Assembly: GCA_038248985.1 (NCBI GenBank)
Contig: JBBRWV010000010.1
Location: 1-44,416 of the forward strand
Direction: 5' to 3'
From: JBBRWV01 sp038248985
GTDB lineage: Bacteria; Planctomycetota; Phycisphaerae; WQYP01
DNA length: 44,416 nucleotides
Shown one piece after another: positions 36,528-43,900 of the stretch. The notes under the pieces are model-generated. The model had not been told where the DNA came from, did not search any database, and saw only the letters and a program-made list of their open reading frames with translations. The first letter of the stretch is position 1, and every line of letters starts with the position of its first letter. Position numbers and translations under genes: made by a program.

Positions 36528-36644
36528 TCACCCCGACGCCACCTTCATCCCGTACTTCCCCGCCTCCGCCATCAATCGCCCGATCGCCCGATCGCCTCCG
36601 CGGGCACCTCCGGCCCAACGCGATTCCATAACCGCCTCACTCAT
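36528..36644 (-). CDS. possible small protein, 38 residues
   Basis: ATG with a strong AAGGAG ribosome site 6 nt upstream, encoding a short Gly/Ala/Arg-rich peptide (starts MSEAVMESRWAGGARGGDRA, ends YGMKVASG). No family recognised. The coding strand is G-rich like other minus genes. It could be the remnant of a longer gene. Support is the ribosome site only. Confidence 0.3.
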   Translation of the reverse strand: MSEAVMESRWAGGARGGDRAIGRLMAEAGKYGMKVASG

Positions 36645-36807
36645 CGTCAACTCCTTGAAAACAGTGCCATCACAATCTTCTCTCCCACAATTCTCTGCCG
36701 CCCATCTCCTTTTTTCCACCTCCCCACGTCCGCCTTTTCTTCCATTCCCACTTCCTCAAAATACGCAACCTACATATAAATGCAAACAAAATGTTTTTGC
36801 AATTTAC

Positions 36808-36836
36808 TTGCATTAACAGATTTTCCGGTGTATATC
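36808..36836 (+). promoter_or_regulatory. promoter of the pseudopilin gene, leaderless
   Basis: TTGCAT (36808-36813), 17-bp spacer, TATATC (36831-36836). The expected transcription start falls on or next to the ATG at 36844. No Shine-Dalgarno site precedes the ATG. Confidence 0.6.
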
Positions 36837-36843
36837 TATCTCC

Positions 36844-37614
36844 ATGAACACCACCACTCCCCATCGTCACCGCGCCTTCACCCTCATCGAACTTCTCGTC
36901 GTCGTGGCCATCCTCGCCCTCCTCATGGCCATCCTCCTCCCCGCTCTCTCCCGCGCCCGCGAACACGCCAAATCCGTCAAATGCCTCACCAATCTCAGCG
37001 GCATGGAAAAAGCCCACTGGATGTACATGACCGAATACAATCAGTTCATCCAGGGCGGTCTCGCCCACGGCGGCGCTCACGCCAATGAGCCCGTCGCCTG
37101 GATCAATACCCTCCAAACCTACTACGGCGGCAGACTCCTCCGCCGCTGCCCCTCGGATGACTCCCCCCATTGGCCCGCTGCCGACCGCGGCCAGAACATC
37201 CCCGTCAACGCCGGCCCCTACACCCTCGCCAATCCCCAACAGTTCCGCCGTCTCAGCTACGGCATCAATGATTTCCTCGACCCCGACTTGAACATCGACA
37301 AAGGTGCCTACAAATACATCACCCAGATCCCCAACCCTTCCCGCACCATCCACTTCGTCGAAATGGCCGAACTTGACGAATACGCCGCCTCCGACCACAT
37401 CCATGCCGATCTCTTCGCCTCACCCTCGCCCAACGGACCACCTATCCAGGCCGCCAAACAACTGGAAATCCACCAGCATGGCGGCACCGCCAAAAACTGG
37501 AAAGCCCGCGCCAACTACGGCTTCCTCGATGGACACGCCGAAACCCTCCGTTTCGAAGAAACCTTCAAAAACATCTCTTCCAATATGTTTGATCCCCAGG
37601 CATCCTCGCCGTGA
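36844..37614 (+). CDS. prepilin-type pseudopilin (H-X9-DG type)
   Basis: A 256-residue exported protein. The type III leader is MNTTTPHRHRA, cleaved after Ala11, then FTLIELLVVVAILALLMAIL with the conserved Glu at +5 of the mature protein. Ala replaces the usual Gly before the cut. The C-terminal NYGFLDGHAETLRF is the H-X9-DG-type ending common in planctomycete and Lentisphaera pseudopilins of the DUF1559 kind. Planctomycete genomes carry many such genes; they are thought to belong to type II secretion-like or surface systems, but individual roles are unknown. No secretion genes are adjacent. The transcript seems to lack a leader. Confidence 0.9.
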   Translation: MNTTTPHRHRAFTLIELLVVVAILALLMAILLPALSRAREHAKSVKCLTNLSGMEKAHWMYMTEYNQFIQGGLAHGGAHANEPVAWINTLQTYYGGRLLRRCPSDDSPHWPAADRGQNIPVNAGPYTLANPQQFRRLSYGINDFLDPDLNIDKGAYKYITQIPNPSRTIHFVEMAELDEYAASDHIHADLFASPSPNGPPIQAAKQLEIHQHGGTAKNWKARANYGFLDGHAETLRFEETFKNISSNMFDPQASSP

Positions 37615-37786
37615 ATATGCCTGAGGCTATGTTTCCACACGGTTCACCTAAACAAAATGGAGGTCAACAACACCCAAATAGTGATCGTCGCTGTTCGCCA
37701 CCCGGGCCGACGTTCGCTCTCTCGCAACGCCGCGCCCCAAACCATCCAATTCGTATCTTTAATCCCACTTATTTTTGGAGCTTCCC

Positions 37787-38617
37787 ATGAAACGTCTTTC
37801 TGCACTTCTCGCTTCCGTTACTGTCCTCACCTTCGGCTTCTCCACTCTCGCCTCCGCCCATTTCGATGTCGTTCCCTACCTCGACCTCAATGGCAAAATC
37901 GTCACCGGCGGCTATGATGACGGCACCGCCAGCAGCGCCCCCGTCGTCCGTGCCTTCGGCTATGACTTCGGCGAAGAACCCTCCGATCCCTTCTTCATCA
38001 GCGACCCCGGCTTCAACAACAGCGTCACCTCCCCCAGCCCCCTCACCGCCAGCACCTCCTTGCGCTTCACTCCCCTCTCCAACCTCCTCTATTGGGATGG
38101 CTCCACCACCGACTCCCATGGCAACCCCGTCTTCACTCTCCCTCCTTCCAGCGAAACCATCCGCCTCATCAACGGCATGAAATCCGTCACCTTCTCCGGC
38201 ACCGCTGTAACCTATGCTGGCACCCTCCCCACCGCCCTCGGTACCACGACAGCTTCCGGGCGCATCCATATGCACCTCCAATCCAGCCTCCAAGGCTCCG
38301 ATGGCAACAACATCCCCGCCGCCGATTACGACTCCGATGGCGATACCGTTATCGACCTCGGCTCCGGCGACGGCTTCGAAGCCGCCCCCGGCATCTACGC
38401 CATACAACTCGAACTCTACCTCAACGGCGCCCCCGCCAGCACCTCCGACCCCTTCTGGATCGTCTACAACGGCTTCGCCTCCAATCCCGGAGCCTATGAA
38501 GACACCCACGACACCGCAATGAACTTCTTCGATAACGGCCCCGCCGTCCCCGAACCCGCCTCCCTCAGCATCCTCGGCCTAGCCGCCGCCGCCCTCGTCC
38601 TCCGCTGCCGCAAGTAA
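37787..38617 (+). CDS. PEP-CTERM sorting-domain protein
   Basis: A 276-residue exported protein. Signal peptide MKRLSALLASVTVLTFGFST then LASA; the C-terminus is VPEPASLSILGLAAAALVLR followed by CRK, a PEP-CTERM sorting signal handled by exosortase, which links such proteins to extracellular polysaccharide export. The central part is a beta-rich domain of unknown function starting AHFDVVPYLDLNGKIVTGG. GGAG lies 6 nt before the ATG; an in-frame ATG at 37775 lacks a site. A good terminator follows. No exosortase gene is in the window. Confidence 0.9.
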   Translation: MKRLSALLASVTVLTFGFSTLASAHFDVVPYLDLNGKIVTGGYDDGTASSAPVVRAFGYDFGEEPSDPFFISDPGFNNSVTSPSPLTASTSLRFTPLSNLLYWDGSTTDSHGNPVFTLPPSSETIRLINGMKSVTFSGTAVTYAGTLPTALGTTTASGRIHMHLQSSLQGSDGNNIPAADYDSDGDTVIDLGSGDGFEAAPGIYAIQLELYLNGAPASTSDPFWIVYNGFASNPGAYEDTHDTAMNFFDNGPAVPEPASLSILGLAAAALVLRCRK

Positions 38618-38641
38618 ATCTCACTCCCCGCCCAGCACCAA

Positions 38642-38672
38642 CCCGTGCGGACAAAAATCCGCGCGGGTTTTT
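38642..38672 (+). terminator. rho-independent terminator after the PEP-CTERM gene
   Basis: Stem CCCGTGCGGA / TCCGCGCGGG (38642-38651 with 38658-38667, one G-T pair), loop CAAAAA, then TTTTTC. 24 bp past the stop. Confidence 0.85.
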
Positions 38673-38682
38673 CATTTTCTAT

Positions 38683-38711
38683 TTGCGCAACTCACTTGCA
38701 TATGATATAGT
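38683..38711 (+). promoter_or_regulatory. promoter of the candidate small RNA, overlapping a Fur-box-like site
   Basis: TTGCGC (38683-38688), 17-bp spacer, TATAGT (38706-38711). The spacer and -10 lie within CTTGCATATGATATAG plus TATTGCATG (38695-38719), which resembles Fur-type operators of the TTGCA-n-ATGATA...TGCA form. No frame of any length starts behind it without running through the terminator. Confidence 0.55.
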
Positions 38712-38717
38712 ATTGCA

Positions 38718-38838
38718 TGTGATCACCTTCCCCGATGCACCTCGCCCCCCCAAATTTGCAACACTCGCCCCTCTCCGGTTCAAAGACGACGATGGGCGCA
38801 CTGACTGCCGGCACGGTTCCCCCGTGCCGGTTTTTTTT
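38718..38838 (+). ncRNA. candidate small RNA of about 120 nt beside fur
   Basis: A self-contained transcription unit: promoter at 38683-38711 and strong terminator at 38808-38838, with the terminator of the preceding gene isolating it. It holds no plausible coding frame. The interior has C-rich runs (CACCTTCCCC, CTCGCCCCCCC) that could pair with ribosome sites, as C-rich Fur-controlled RNAs do, but the whole + strand is C-rich so this is weak. A Fur-repressed RNA next to the regulator gene is the inference. Confidence 0.45.
38808..38838 (+). terminator. strong rho-independent terminator
   Basis: Perfect 9-bp stem CCGGCACGG / CCGTGCCGG, loop TTCCC, followed by eight T. It is oriented for + transcripts, so it does not serve the minus-strand fur gene 43 bp away. 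Confidence 0.88.
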
Positions 38839-38880
38839 CCCTTCCGTTTCTCCCTATCCCCACCCGTCCCCCCCACCCCC

Positions 38881-39342
38881 TCACTTCTCCAGCGTCACCA
38901 CGCCCAGCTTCGCACACTTCGGGCACAGCCCATGCAAAACCACCTCCGGATAACTCACCACGTACCCCTTCGGCAACCCCAGCGACTTCAAAAAACTCTC
39001 CGGTATCTCCGCGTCCTTTATACATTCCAACCGCCCGCAACTCTCGCACACAAAATGCGGATGCTGATGCTTCGCGTGCTCCGTCGCATCCCCCAGCGCA
39101 TACCGCCACACCCGATCCCCGCCCCGCACCCGATGCACCACCCCCTTCGTGTTGTACGTGTTCAACGTGCGATACACCGTCACCGCATCCGTGTGCGGCG
39201 GCAGCTTCTCCAATATCTCCACCGCCCCCATCGGACGCGCCGATTTCGCCAGTACCTCCAGCAATCCCGCCCGTACCGGCGTCCGCCGCAACTTCGAAAC
39301 CTTCAGCGCCTTCTCGATCATCTCATCGTTATTCATAGCCAA
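38881..39342 (-). CDS. fur: Fur-family metal-dependent repressor
   Basis: A 153-residue DNA-binding repressor. The N-terminal winged helix has KLRRTPVRAGLLEVLAK and the recognition helix region DAVTVYRTLNTYNTKGVVHR; the metal/dimer half has HQHPHFVCESCGRLECI, the first Cys pair, and HGLCPKCAKLG, the second. The HPHFVC form is close to Zur as well as Fur, so the sensed metal is open. TTG 39342 has GGAGGG 8 nt upstream; ATG 39336 is the alternative. It may control the adjacent small RNA promoter. Confidence 0.92.
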   Translation of the reverse strand: MAMNNDEMIEKALKVSKLRRTPVRAGLLEVLAKSARPMGAVEILEKLPPHTDAVTVYRTLNTYNTKGVVHRVRGGDRVWRYALGDATEHAKHQHPHFVCESCGRLECIKDAEIPESFLKSLGLPKGYVVSYPEVVLHGLCPKCAKLGVVTLEK

Positions 39343-39386
39343 AGTCTACGCCCTCCCCATCCCCCCTGCAATATCCTCTTCCTTCA

Positions 39387-39395
39387 TGCTATATT
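39387..39395 (+). promoter_or_regulatory. extended -10 (TGCTATATT) of the MBL gene, leaderless
   Basis: TGC-TATATT ends 6 nt before the ATG at 39402. The bases before the ATG are a C run with no ribosome site. The -35 position (TGCAAT) is poor. Confidence 0.5.
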
Positions 39396-39401
39396 CCCCC
39401 C

Positions 39402-40052
39402 ATGAAAATCCACCTGAACACCGGCGGCCTTGCCGAAACCAACGCCTACCTCCTCGTCGATGAGCAACACCTCACCGCCGCCATTATCGACGCGCCCCAG
39501 GACACCACCGATGCGCTCCTCGCCATCGCCACCCAAAATCACTACGACATCCCCCAACTCCTCCTCACCCACGGCCATTGGGATCACCTCTCCGACCATG
39601 CCGAAGTCACCGCACTCTTCCCCAAGGCCCGCCTCCTCATCCACGCCCTCGACGAACCCAAACTCCAACGCCCCGGCTCACTCCTCTTTGAACTCCCCTA
39701 CTCCATCCCCCCACGCAACGCTGACGCCTACCTCGCCGATGGCGACAAAGTCCACGTCGGCTCCATCACCCTCTCCGTCCTCCACACCCCCGGACACTCC
39801 GAAGGCCACGTCTGCTTCTACTCCGCCGAACACCACATCCTCTTCGCCGGCGATCTCCTCATGGCCGGTGCCGTCGGACGCTACGATCTCCCCGATGGCG
39901 ACGTCTCCCTCCTCCGCAAATCCCTCGCCCGCATCATGCTCCTCCCCGATCACACCGAAGTCTTCTCCGGCCACGGCCCCGCCACCACCATCGGACGCGA
40001 ACGCGCCCACAACCCCTACATCCGCGAATGGAACCTCGGCCGCCCCCACTAA
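39402..40052 (+). CDS. MBL-fold metallohydrolase, glyoxalase II-like
   Basis: A 216-residue metallo-beta-lactamase-fold protein. The metal site is HGHWDH (His57, His59, Asp61, His62), with HTPGHSEGH, FAGDLLMAG and FSGHGPAT supplying the other ligands. The overall layout and length match the YcbL/GloB-like group that hydrolyses thioesters such as S-lactoylglutathione, though glutathione use is unproven in planctomycetes. Translation appears leaderless. Confidence 0.9.
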   Translation: MKIHLNTGGLAETNAYLLVDEQHLTAAIIDAPQDTTDALLAIATQNHYDIPQLLLTHGHWDHLSDHAEVTALFPKARLLIHALDEPKLQRPGSLLFELPYSIPPRNADAYLADGDKVHVGSITLSVLHTPGHSEGHVCFYSAEHHILFAGDLLMAGAVGRYDLPDGDVSLLRKSLARIMLLPDHTEVFSGHGPATTIGRERAHNPYIREWNLGRPH

Positions 40053-40112
40053 ATCTCCCCGCTCTCCACCACCCGTTAATTCCCCACCCCCTCCGTCCCC
40101 TGGAATCCCCCC

Positions 40113-40988
40113 ATGAACAAAAATAAACCCCCCTCCTCCTCCTCTGACCTCCTCCCCCTCCTCATCATCATCCTGCTCTTCCTCTGCCTCGTCCTCGGCA
40201 TCTGGCTCCTCTCCCGCCCCATCACCCCTCCCACGGAAAACTCCGCCTCCACCAACGCCTCCATCTCCGCCGACCGCCTCATCTTCGGCGGCCTCCCCAA
40301 ACCCCTTCGCCCCGACAGCAACTACACCACCCTCCGCAACACCGGCTACGTCTCTGGCTATTCCGAAGCCCGCAAAGACCCCCTCTGGGTTTCCTACCGC
40401 GTCTTCCAGATCGCCCAACCCTTCATCTCCCCACGCCCCAAAGGCAATTTCCTCACCGACACCCGCACCCATGCCCAAGTCACCCATCAGGACTATACCC
40501 CCACGAATTATGACCGCGGACACATGGCCCCCAACTCCGCCATCGCCACCCGCTACGGTGCCGACGCCCAGAAGGAAACCTTCCTCCTCTCCAACATCTG
40601 CCCCCAAACTTCCAACCTCAACCAGAAAGTTTGGAAACTGCTCGAAATCGAAGAAATCAATTACGCCGATGCCTTCGAGGAAGTCTGGGTCATCGATGGC
40701 CCCATCTTCGCCGATCTCAATGGCGGCCCCACCAAAACCCTCGCGTCCGGCGTCCACATCCCCACCGCCTTCTACAAAATCGTCATTGATGAACAACAAG
40801 GCCAGTCCCGCACCTTCGCCGTCATCATCCCGCAAGACGTCAAGGGCTACGAAAAGCCCGACCAATTCCTCGTCTCCATCCAGAAAATCCAGCAGGAAAC
40901 CCAGCTCGATTTCCTCCCTGAACTTGACGCCAAAACCCAGCACCAACTCGAATCCCAGCCCCACCCCATGTGGGTGCTCCATCCCTGA
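40113..40988 (+). CDS. membrane-anchored DNA/RNA non-specific endonuclease
   Basis: A 291-residue NUC1/NucA-type beta-beta-alpha-metal nuclease. One membrane helix at residues 13-34 places the catalytic domain outside the cytoplasm. The DRGHMAPN motif (Asp134-His137) contains the general base His137; LLSNICPQTSNLNQKVW carries the magnesium-binding Asn. VWVIDGPIF and HIPTAFYKIVI are later family strands. It may degrade extracellular nucleic acid for nutrients. The start ATG follows CCCCC with no clear ribosome site. It converges on the DUF4159 gene with a 12-bp gap. Confidence 0.9.
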   Translation: MNKNKPPSSSSDLLPLLIIILLFLCLVLGIWLLSRPITPPTENSASTNASISADRLIFGGLPKPLRPDSNYTTLRNTGYVSGYSEARKDPLWVSYRVFQIAQPFISPRPKGNFLTDTRTHAQVTHQDYTPTNYDRGHMAPNSAIATRYGADAQKETFLLSNICPQTSNLNQKVWKLLEIEEINYADAFEEVWVIDGPIFADLNGGPTKTLASGVHIPTAFYKIVIDEQQGQSRTFAVIIPQDVKGYEKPDQFLVSIQKIQQETQLDFLPELDAKTQHQLESQPHPMWVLHP

Positions 40989-41000
40989 TCACACCGCCCC

Positions 41001-42509
41001 TCAATGCGTCAACGCATACACCAATATGTTCGTCCCCAGCTTCAATGAATCCGCATCGCTGTACGCCTTCGCATACGGGTTCGGCAATTGCTCCCAACCA
41101 TTGCTCAAACTCATCCGCGAATAAATCACCATCGGCACCCCGTCCTTCACCACCGCCTCCAGTATCGGCTGCTTCAACCCCGGCTCAATCGAATCCACCA
41201 GCGGCGAATACTTTACCGCCTGCAGCTTAAACACGTTCGAATATATCGCGTGATCCAGCTTCAACACTTCCAGCTTCGACCCCGGCAATACCGCCGCCAT
41301 CGTTTTCCGAAAACTCTCGTCAAAACTGCTCGAACCCATCGCGCTCTCCGCAAACAATATCCCCCCCGCATTGAAATATTCGCCCAAACGCTTCTGCTCC
41401 TTCTCCGTCAGCTTGAATTCCCGCAACCCCGTCATGTACAGCAGCGGCTGCTTCAACACCGCATCATCTTCCAGCGAAATGCTCGAACGCTTGAACTGCA
41501 CATTCAACGTCGAATTCCCATCGATAAACTTCAGCAAGTTCGGCAGACCGTGCGGCGTCGGATCCCAATCCCCATTATGCTTCAACTGCGCCACCACCAG
41601 TTGATCCCGCGTCGCCAGCTCCGCCTGGTGATAAATCTTCGTGATCTCAAACGCCCGCGCATATTCGTAATTCGCCAGCACATACGTCAGCATGTTCGCC
41701 CCCAGCTTCAACGAATCCCCCTGATCGTACAACACCCCTCCCTCAATCGGCTTCTTCTCCGCATCCCAGCCCCAGCTCACATCGATCGGCGAAAATATAA
41801 TCGCCGCCCGGCACCCTATATACATCCCCTCCAGATACGCCGGCACTTCCTTCCACTCCTTGTCACCCTCCCGCACCCGCATCGTCTTCACCTTGTTCAA
41901 ACACGAATAAATCGGATGATCCAGCGGCAACGGACCCATCGGACGATCCGGAAACAACTCCGCCTGCAACTTCCGAAAACTCGCGTTGAACTCCGGCCGC
42001 CCGCAGTTCGCATGCACCACCAGCGTCCCGCCCGACATCAAATATTCCCGCAACTTCGCCTTCGTCTTGTCCCCCATCGCCGGCAGCGGCGTCCAACCCG
42101 TGATGTACAACACCGGCAACTCCGTCGGCGAATAACTGAACTTGCTCAGATCCGTCTCGACATACCGGTACCGCAGTTTCAACTGCGCGTTCGTCCAGCT
42201 CATCAAATTCTCAATATCCAGCGTCACGCTCGGATATTCCGCCACCGTCTTCCCGTCAATCACATTCAAATTGATCTTCCCCACCAGCGCCGGCGGCGCT
42301 GGTTCACGCTTCCGCTCCGTCCGCCGCACCGGCGTCGCTGGCAACGGCAAGGGCGGAAAAGATTCCCCGCCCGATATCCGATTCTGCTGCGCCACCGGCG
42401 GCACCACCGCCTTGGGATTCTTGAAATCCTCCCCCCGCGCCGGCAACCCGCCCGCTATTCCCAATATCACCGCCATCACCGCGCTGGCCACCTGCTGCCT
42501 CATCTTCAT
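41001..42509 (-). CDS. exported protein with two DUF4159 domains
   Basis: A 502-residue exported protein. Signal peptide MKMRQQVASAVMAVILGIAG; a Pro-rich stretch follows. Two homologous halves of about 210 residues each are visible: LPVLYITGWTPLPAMGDKTK / PLLYMTGLREFKLTEKEQKR, PLDHPIYSCLNKVK / LDHAIYSNVFKLQ, and DSLKLGANMLTYVLAN / DSLKLGTNILVYALTH. DUF4159 has a glutamine amidotransferase-like fold and is frequent in planctomycetes, often near MoxR/DUF58 genes, which are absent here. ATG 42509 has GGGAG 8 nt upstream. Function unknown. Confidence 0.87.
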   Translation of the reverse strand: MKMRQQVASAVMAVILGIAGGLPARGEDFKNPKAVVPPVAQQNRISGGESFPPLPLPATPVRRTERKREPAPPALVGKINLNVIDGKTVAEYPSVTLDIENLMSWTNAQLKLRYRYVETDLSKFSYSPTELPVLYITGWTPLPAMGDKTKAKLREYLMSGGTLVVHANCGRPEFNASFRKLQAELFPDRPMGPLPLDHPIYSCLNKVKTMRVREGDKEWKEVPAYLEGMYIGCRAAIIFSPIDVSWGWDAEKKPIEGGVLYDQGDSLKLGANMLTYVLANYEYARAFEITKIYHQAELATRDQLVVAQLKHNGDWDPTPHGLPNLLKFIDGNSTLNVQFKRSSISLEDDAVLKQPLLYMTGLREFKLTEKEQKRLGEYFNAGGILFAESAMGSSSFDESFRKTMAAVLPGSKLEVLKLDHAIYSNVFKLQAVKYSPLVDSIEPGLKQPILEAVVKDGVPMVIYSRMSLSNGWEQLPNPYAKAYSDADSLKLGTNILVYALTH

Positions 42510-42739
42510 CTGCTGGACTCCCGTAACGTGAACTTCCACCCCCGCCATCATATCGACTCAACGTGCCTCCCGTGTATATGTTGCGGCTATTCCCGCCTCT
42601 TGTTCCCTTCTCTCGCCTCCTTCTGCAACTTTTCGGCCCCGCCCGCGTTTAACTCACTGTGGAAGTGTGTTCGACTTCCGTTAACACATCTCGATATGAC
42701 GATGACATCCATGGCACCTCATGATATGCTGATGGATGA

Positions 42740-43255
42740 GTGAAAATGATGAATACGACCCAAGAAGCCTATTTGTTTTACGAGGCTGGACAAGCCGTCG
42801 CTGCCGCGCACCTTCGTCTCAAAGTCCACCACGTCAGCTCCCTCCCCCTCGAAAACCCCACCCGCATCGCCGCCCCTAAAAAATCCCCCAAAGTACAAAT
42901 CATCCTCTGGCTCGCCGCTCTTGCCTGCGAACGCCGCGGCACCGGCCATAGCCACCCCCTCCGCCGCACCCGCACCCGCCAACGCATCCACGCCCTCCTC
43001 GACGCCTACACCAACTCCCTCCCCGTCAGCAATACCAAACGCGCCTCCACCCGCCGCCAGATCATGAGCCAGGCCCAGGATCGCGCCAACGCCATCTCCA
43101 TCAACCTCTTCCCCGCCGTCGAACAACTCGTCGCCCGCCTCCGCGACTCCACCGTCGTCGACGGTTCTACCGTCGTCCAAATCGTCCAAAAAACCAAAGC
43201 CGCCATCCGCGCCAGCCGCCGCCAGGAATCCTCCGCCGCAACTCCTCCCCCCTGA
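42740..43255 (+). CDS. M41 (FtsH protease domain)-like protein with degenerate zinc motif
   Basis: A 171-residue protein resembling the peptidase half of FtsH without the AAA domain. The M41 start HEAGHAVVA-x(6-8)-V-x-x-VSI corresponds to YEAGQAVAAAHLRLKVHHVS, so both zinc-binding His residues of HExxH are replaced (Tyr and Gln). The C-terminal AQDRANAISINLFPAVEQLV with STVVDGSTVVQIVQ matches the last M41 helices. It should be inactive as a protease and may act as an adaptor or scaffold; this is inference. GTG 42740 or ATG 42746 can start it; GGATGAG lies upstream. Confidence 0.65.
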   Translation: MKMMNTTQEAYLFYEAGQAVAAAHLRLKVHHVSSLPLENPTRIAAPKKSPKVQIILWLAALACERRGTGHSHPLRRTRTRQRIHALLDAYTNSLPVSNTKRASTRRQIMSQAQDRANAISINLFPAVEQLVARLRDSTVVDGSTVVQIVQKTKAAIRASRRQESSAATPPP

Positions 43256-43342
43256 TGCCCCGCCCCTCCACCCCACCTTCCCCCTTCCCAAATCAATCCC
43301 CTTTTTCCCCCCCATTCGCATGATTCTCCCCCCGCCTCTCGC

Positions 43343-43348
43343 TATACT
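43343..43348 (+). promoter_or_regulatory. -10 element TATACT upstream of the GNAT gene
   Basis: Part of CGCTATACT, a 9-mer also found at 25702 in another gap. It would give a leader of about 40 nt with an AAAGG ribosome site. The -35 is weak. Confidence 0.4.
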
Positions 43349-43395
43349 GCTCACTCAAATTCCCCAACGTCTCACTCTCCGCCCGAAAGGTTGGC

Positions 43396-43854
43396 ATGGC
43401 CCAGGCAGATATCAGCATCGTCACCGAACAGCAGATCCCCATGATCGTGGAACTCTACAACGCGATCTTCCGACCACCTGAAAATGAAGAGTATTTCCGC
43501 CGCCGCTTCCAGGGCCGCTACAACGTCCTCGTCATGCTCGCCGCACTCGACACCCGCCCCGTCGGATTCTCCATCGGCTTCGAACTCAAACCCTTCGTCT
43601 TCTACAACTGGCTCACCGGCGTCCACGGTGACTTCCGCCGCAAAGGCATCGGCAAACAACTCCTCGAATCCGAAGCCGAATGGGCCAAAAACCACGGCTA
43701 TGAATACCTCCGCTTCGAAACCCTCAACCGCCACAAACCCATGACCCACCTCGCTATCGACTCCGGCTACGACGTCGTCGGCACACGCTGGGATTCCATG
43801 CGCTCCGACCTCCTCATCCAATTCGAAAAAGCCCTCCTCGACGAACTCGCCTAA
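43396..43854 (+). CDS. GNAT-family N-acetyltransferase
   Basis: A 152-residue acetyltransferase. The acetyl-CoA motif is VHGDFRRKGIGKQLLE near residue 76 (the R/Q-x-x-G-x-G/A loop), preceded by the beta-strand RPVGFSIGFEL and followed by YLRFETLNRHKPMTHLAIDS with GYDVVG, the usual end of the fold. The N-terminal VELYNAIFRPPENEEYFRR forms the acceptor side. Acceptor unknown; amino groups of small molecules or protein N-termini are typical. GAAAGG lies 6 nt before the ATG. Confidence 0.9.
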   Translation: MAQADISIVTEQQIPMIVELYNAIFRPPENEEYFRRRFQGRYNVLVMLAALDTRPVGFSIGFELKPFVFYNWLTGVHGDFRRKGIGKQLLESEAEWAKNHGYEYLRFETLNRHKPMTHLAIDSGYDVVGTRWDSMRSDLLIQFEKALLDELA

Positions 43855-43870
43855 ACCCCTCACCCCACCC

Positions 43871-43891
43871 TTGAACCTTGAAACTTGAACC

Positions 43892-43900
<9 letters not shown>
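43871..43900 (+). repeat. heptanucleotide tandem repeat TTGAACC/TTGAAAC
   Basis: Four alternating 7-nt units plus a partial fifth between the GNAT stop and the PDZ gene. The last full unit carries the probable TTG start of the PDZ gene. Confidence 0.75.

Larger units (their letters stand above)
36506..36843. other. gap between pyrF and the pseudopilin gene
   Basis: 338 bp. It holds a possible 38-codon minus-strand frame (36528-36644), a three-fold CGATCGCC tandem within it (36577-36597), an AT-rich stretch from 36770, and the pseudopilin promoter. An inverted repeat, TGCAAACA (36781) with TTTTTGCA (36794), lies just before the promoter and could be an operator. Confidence 0.5.

Noticed and set aside
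36577..36597. Three CGATCGCC units as a possible CRISPR-like or regulatory repeat
   Set aside because: Only 8-nt units with no spacers; a short tandem within a possible small frame.
38735..38953. Short + frame of 72 codons across the candidate small RNA
   Set aside because: It runs straight through a strong terminator and its eight T, and has no ribosome site.
39678..40982. Open frame of 434 codons on - opposite the MBL and nuclease genes
   Set aside because: Gly/Glu/Asp-rich complement of two well-supported + genes.
42660..42738. Repeated ATATG/GATGG words ahead of the M41-like gene
   Set aside because: Too irregular to define a repeat or operator with confidence.
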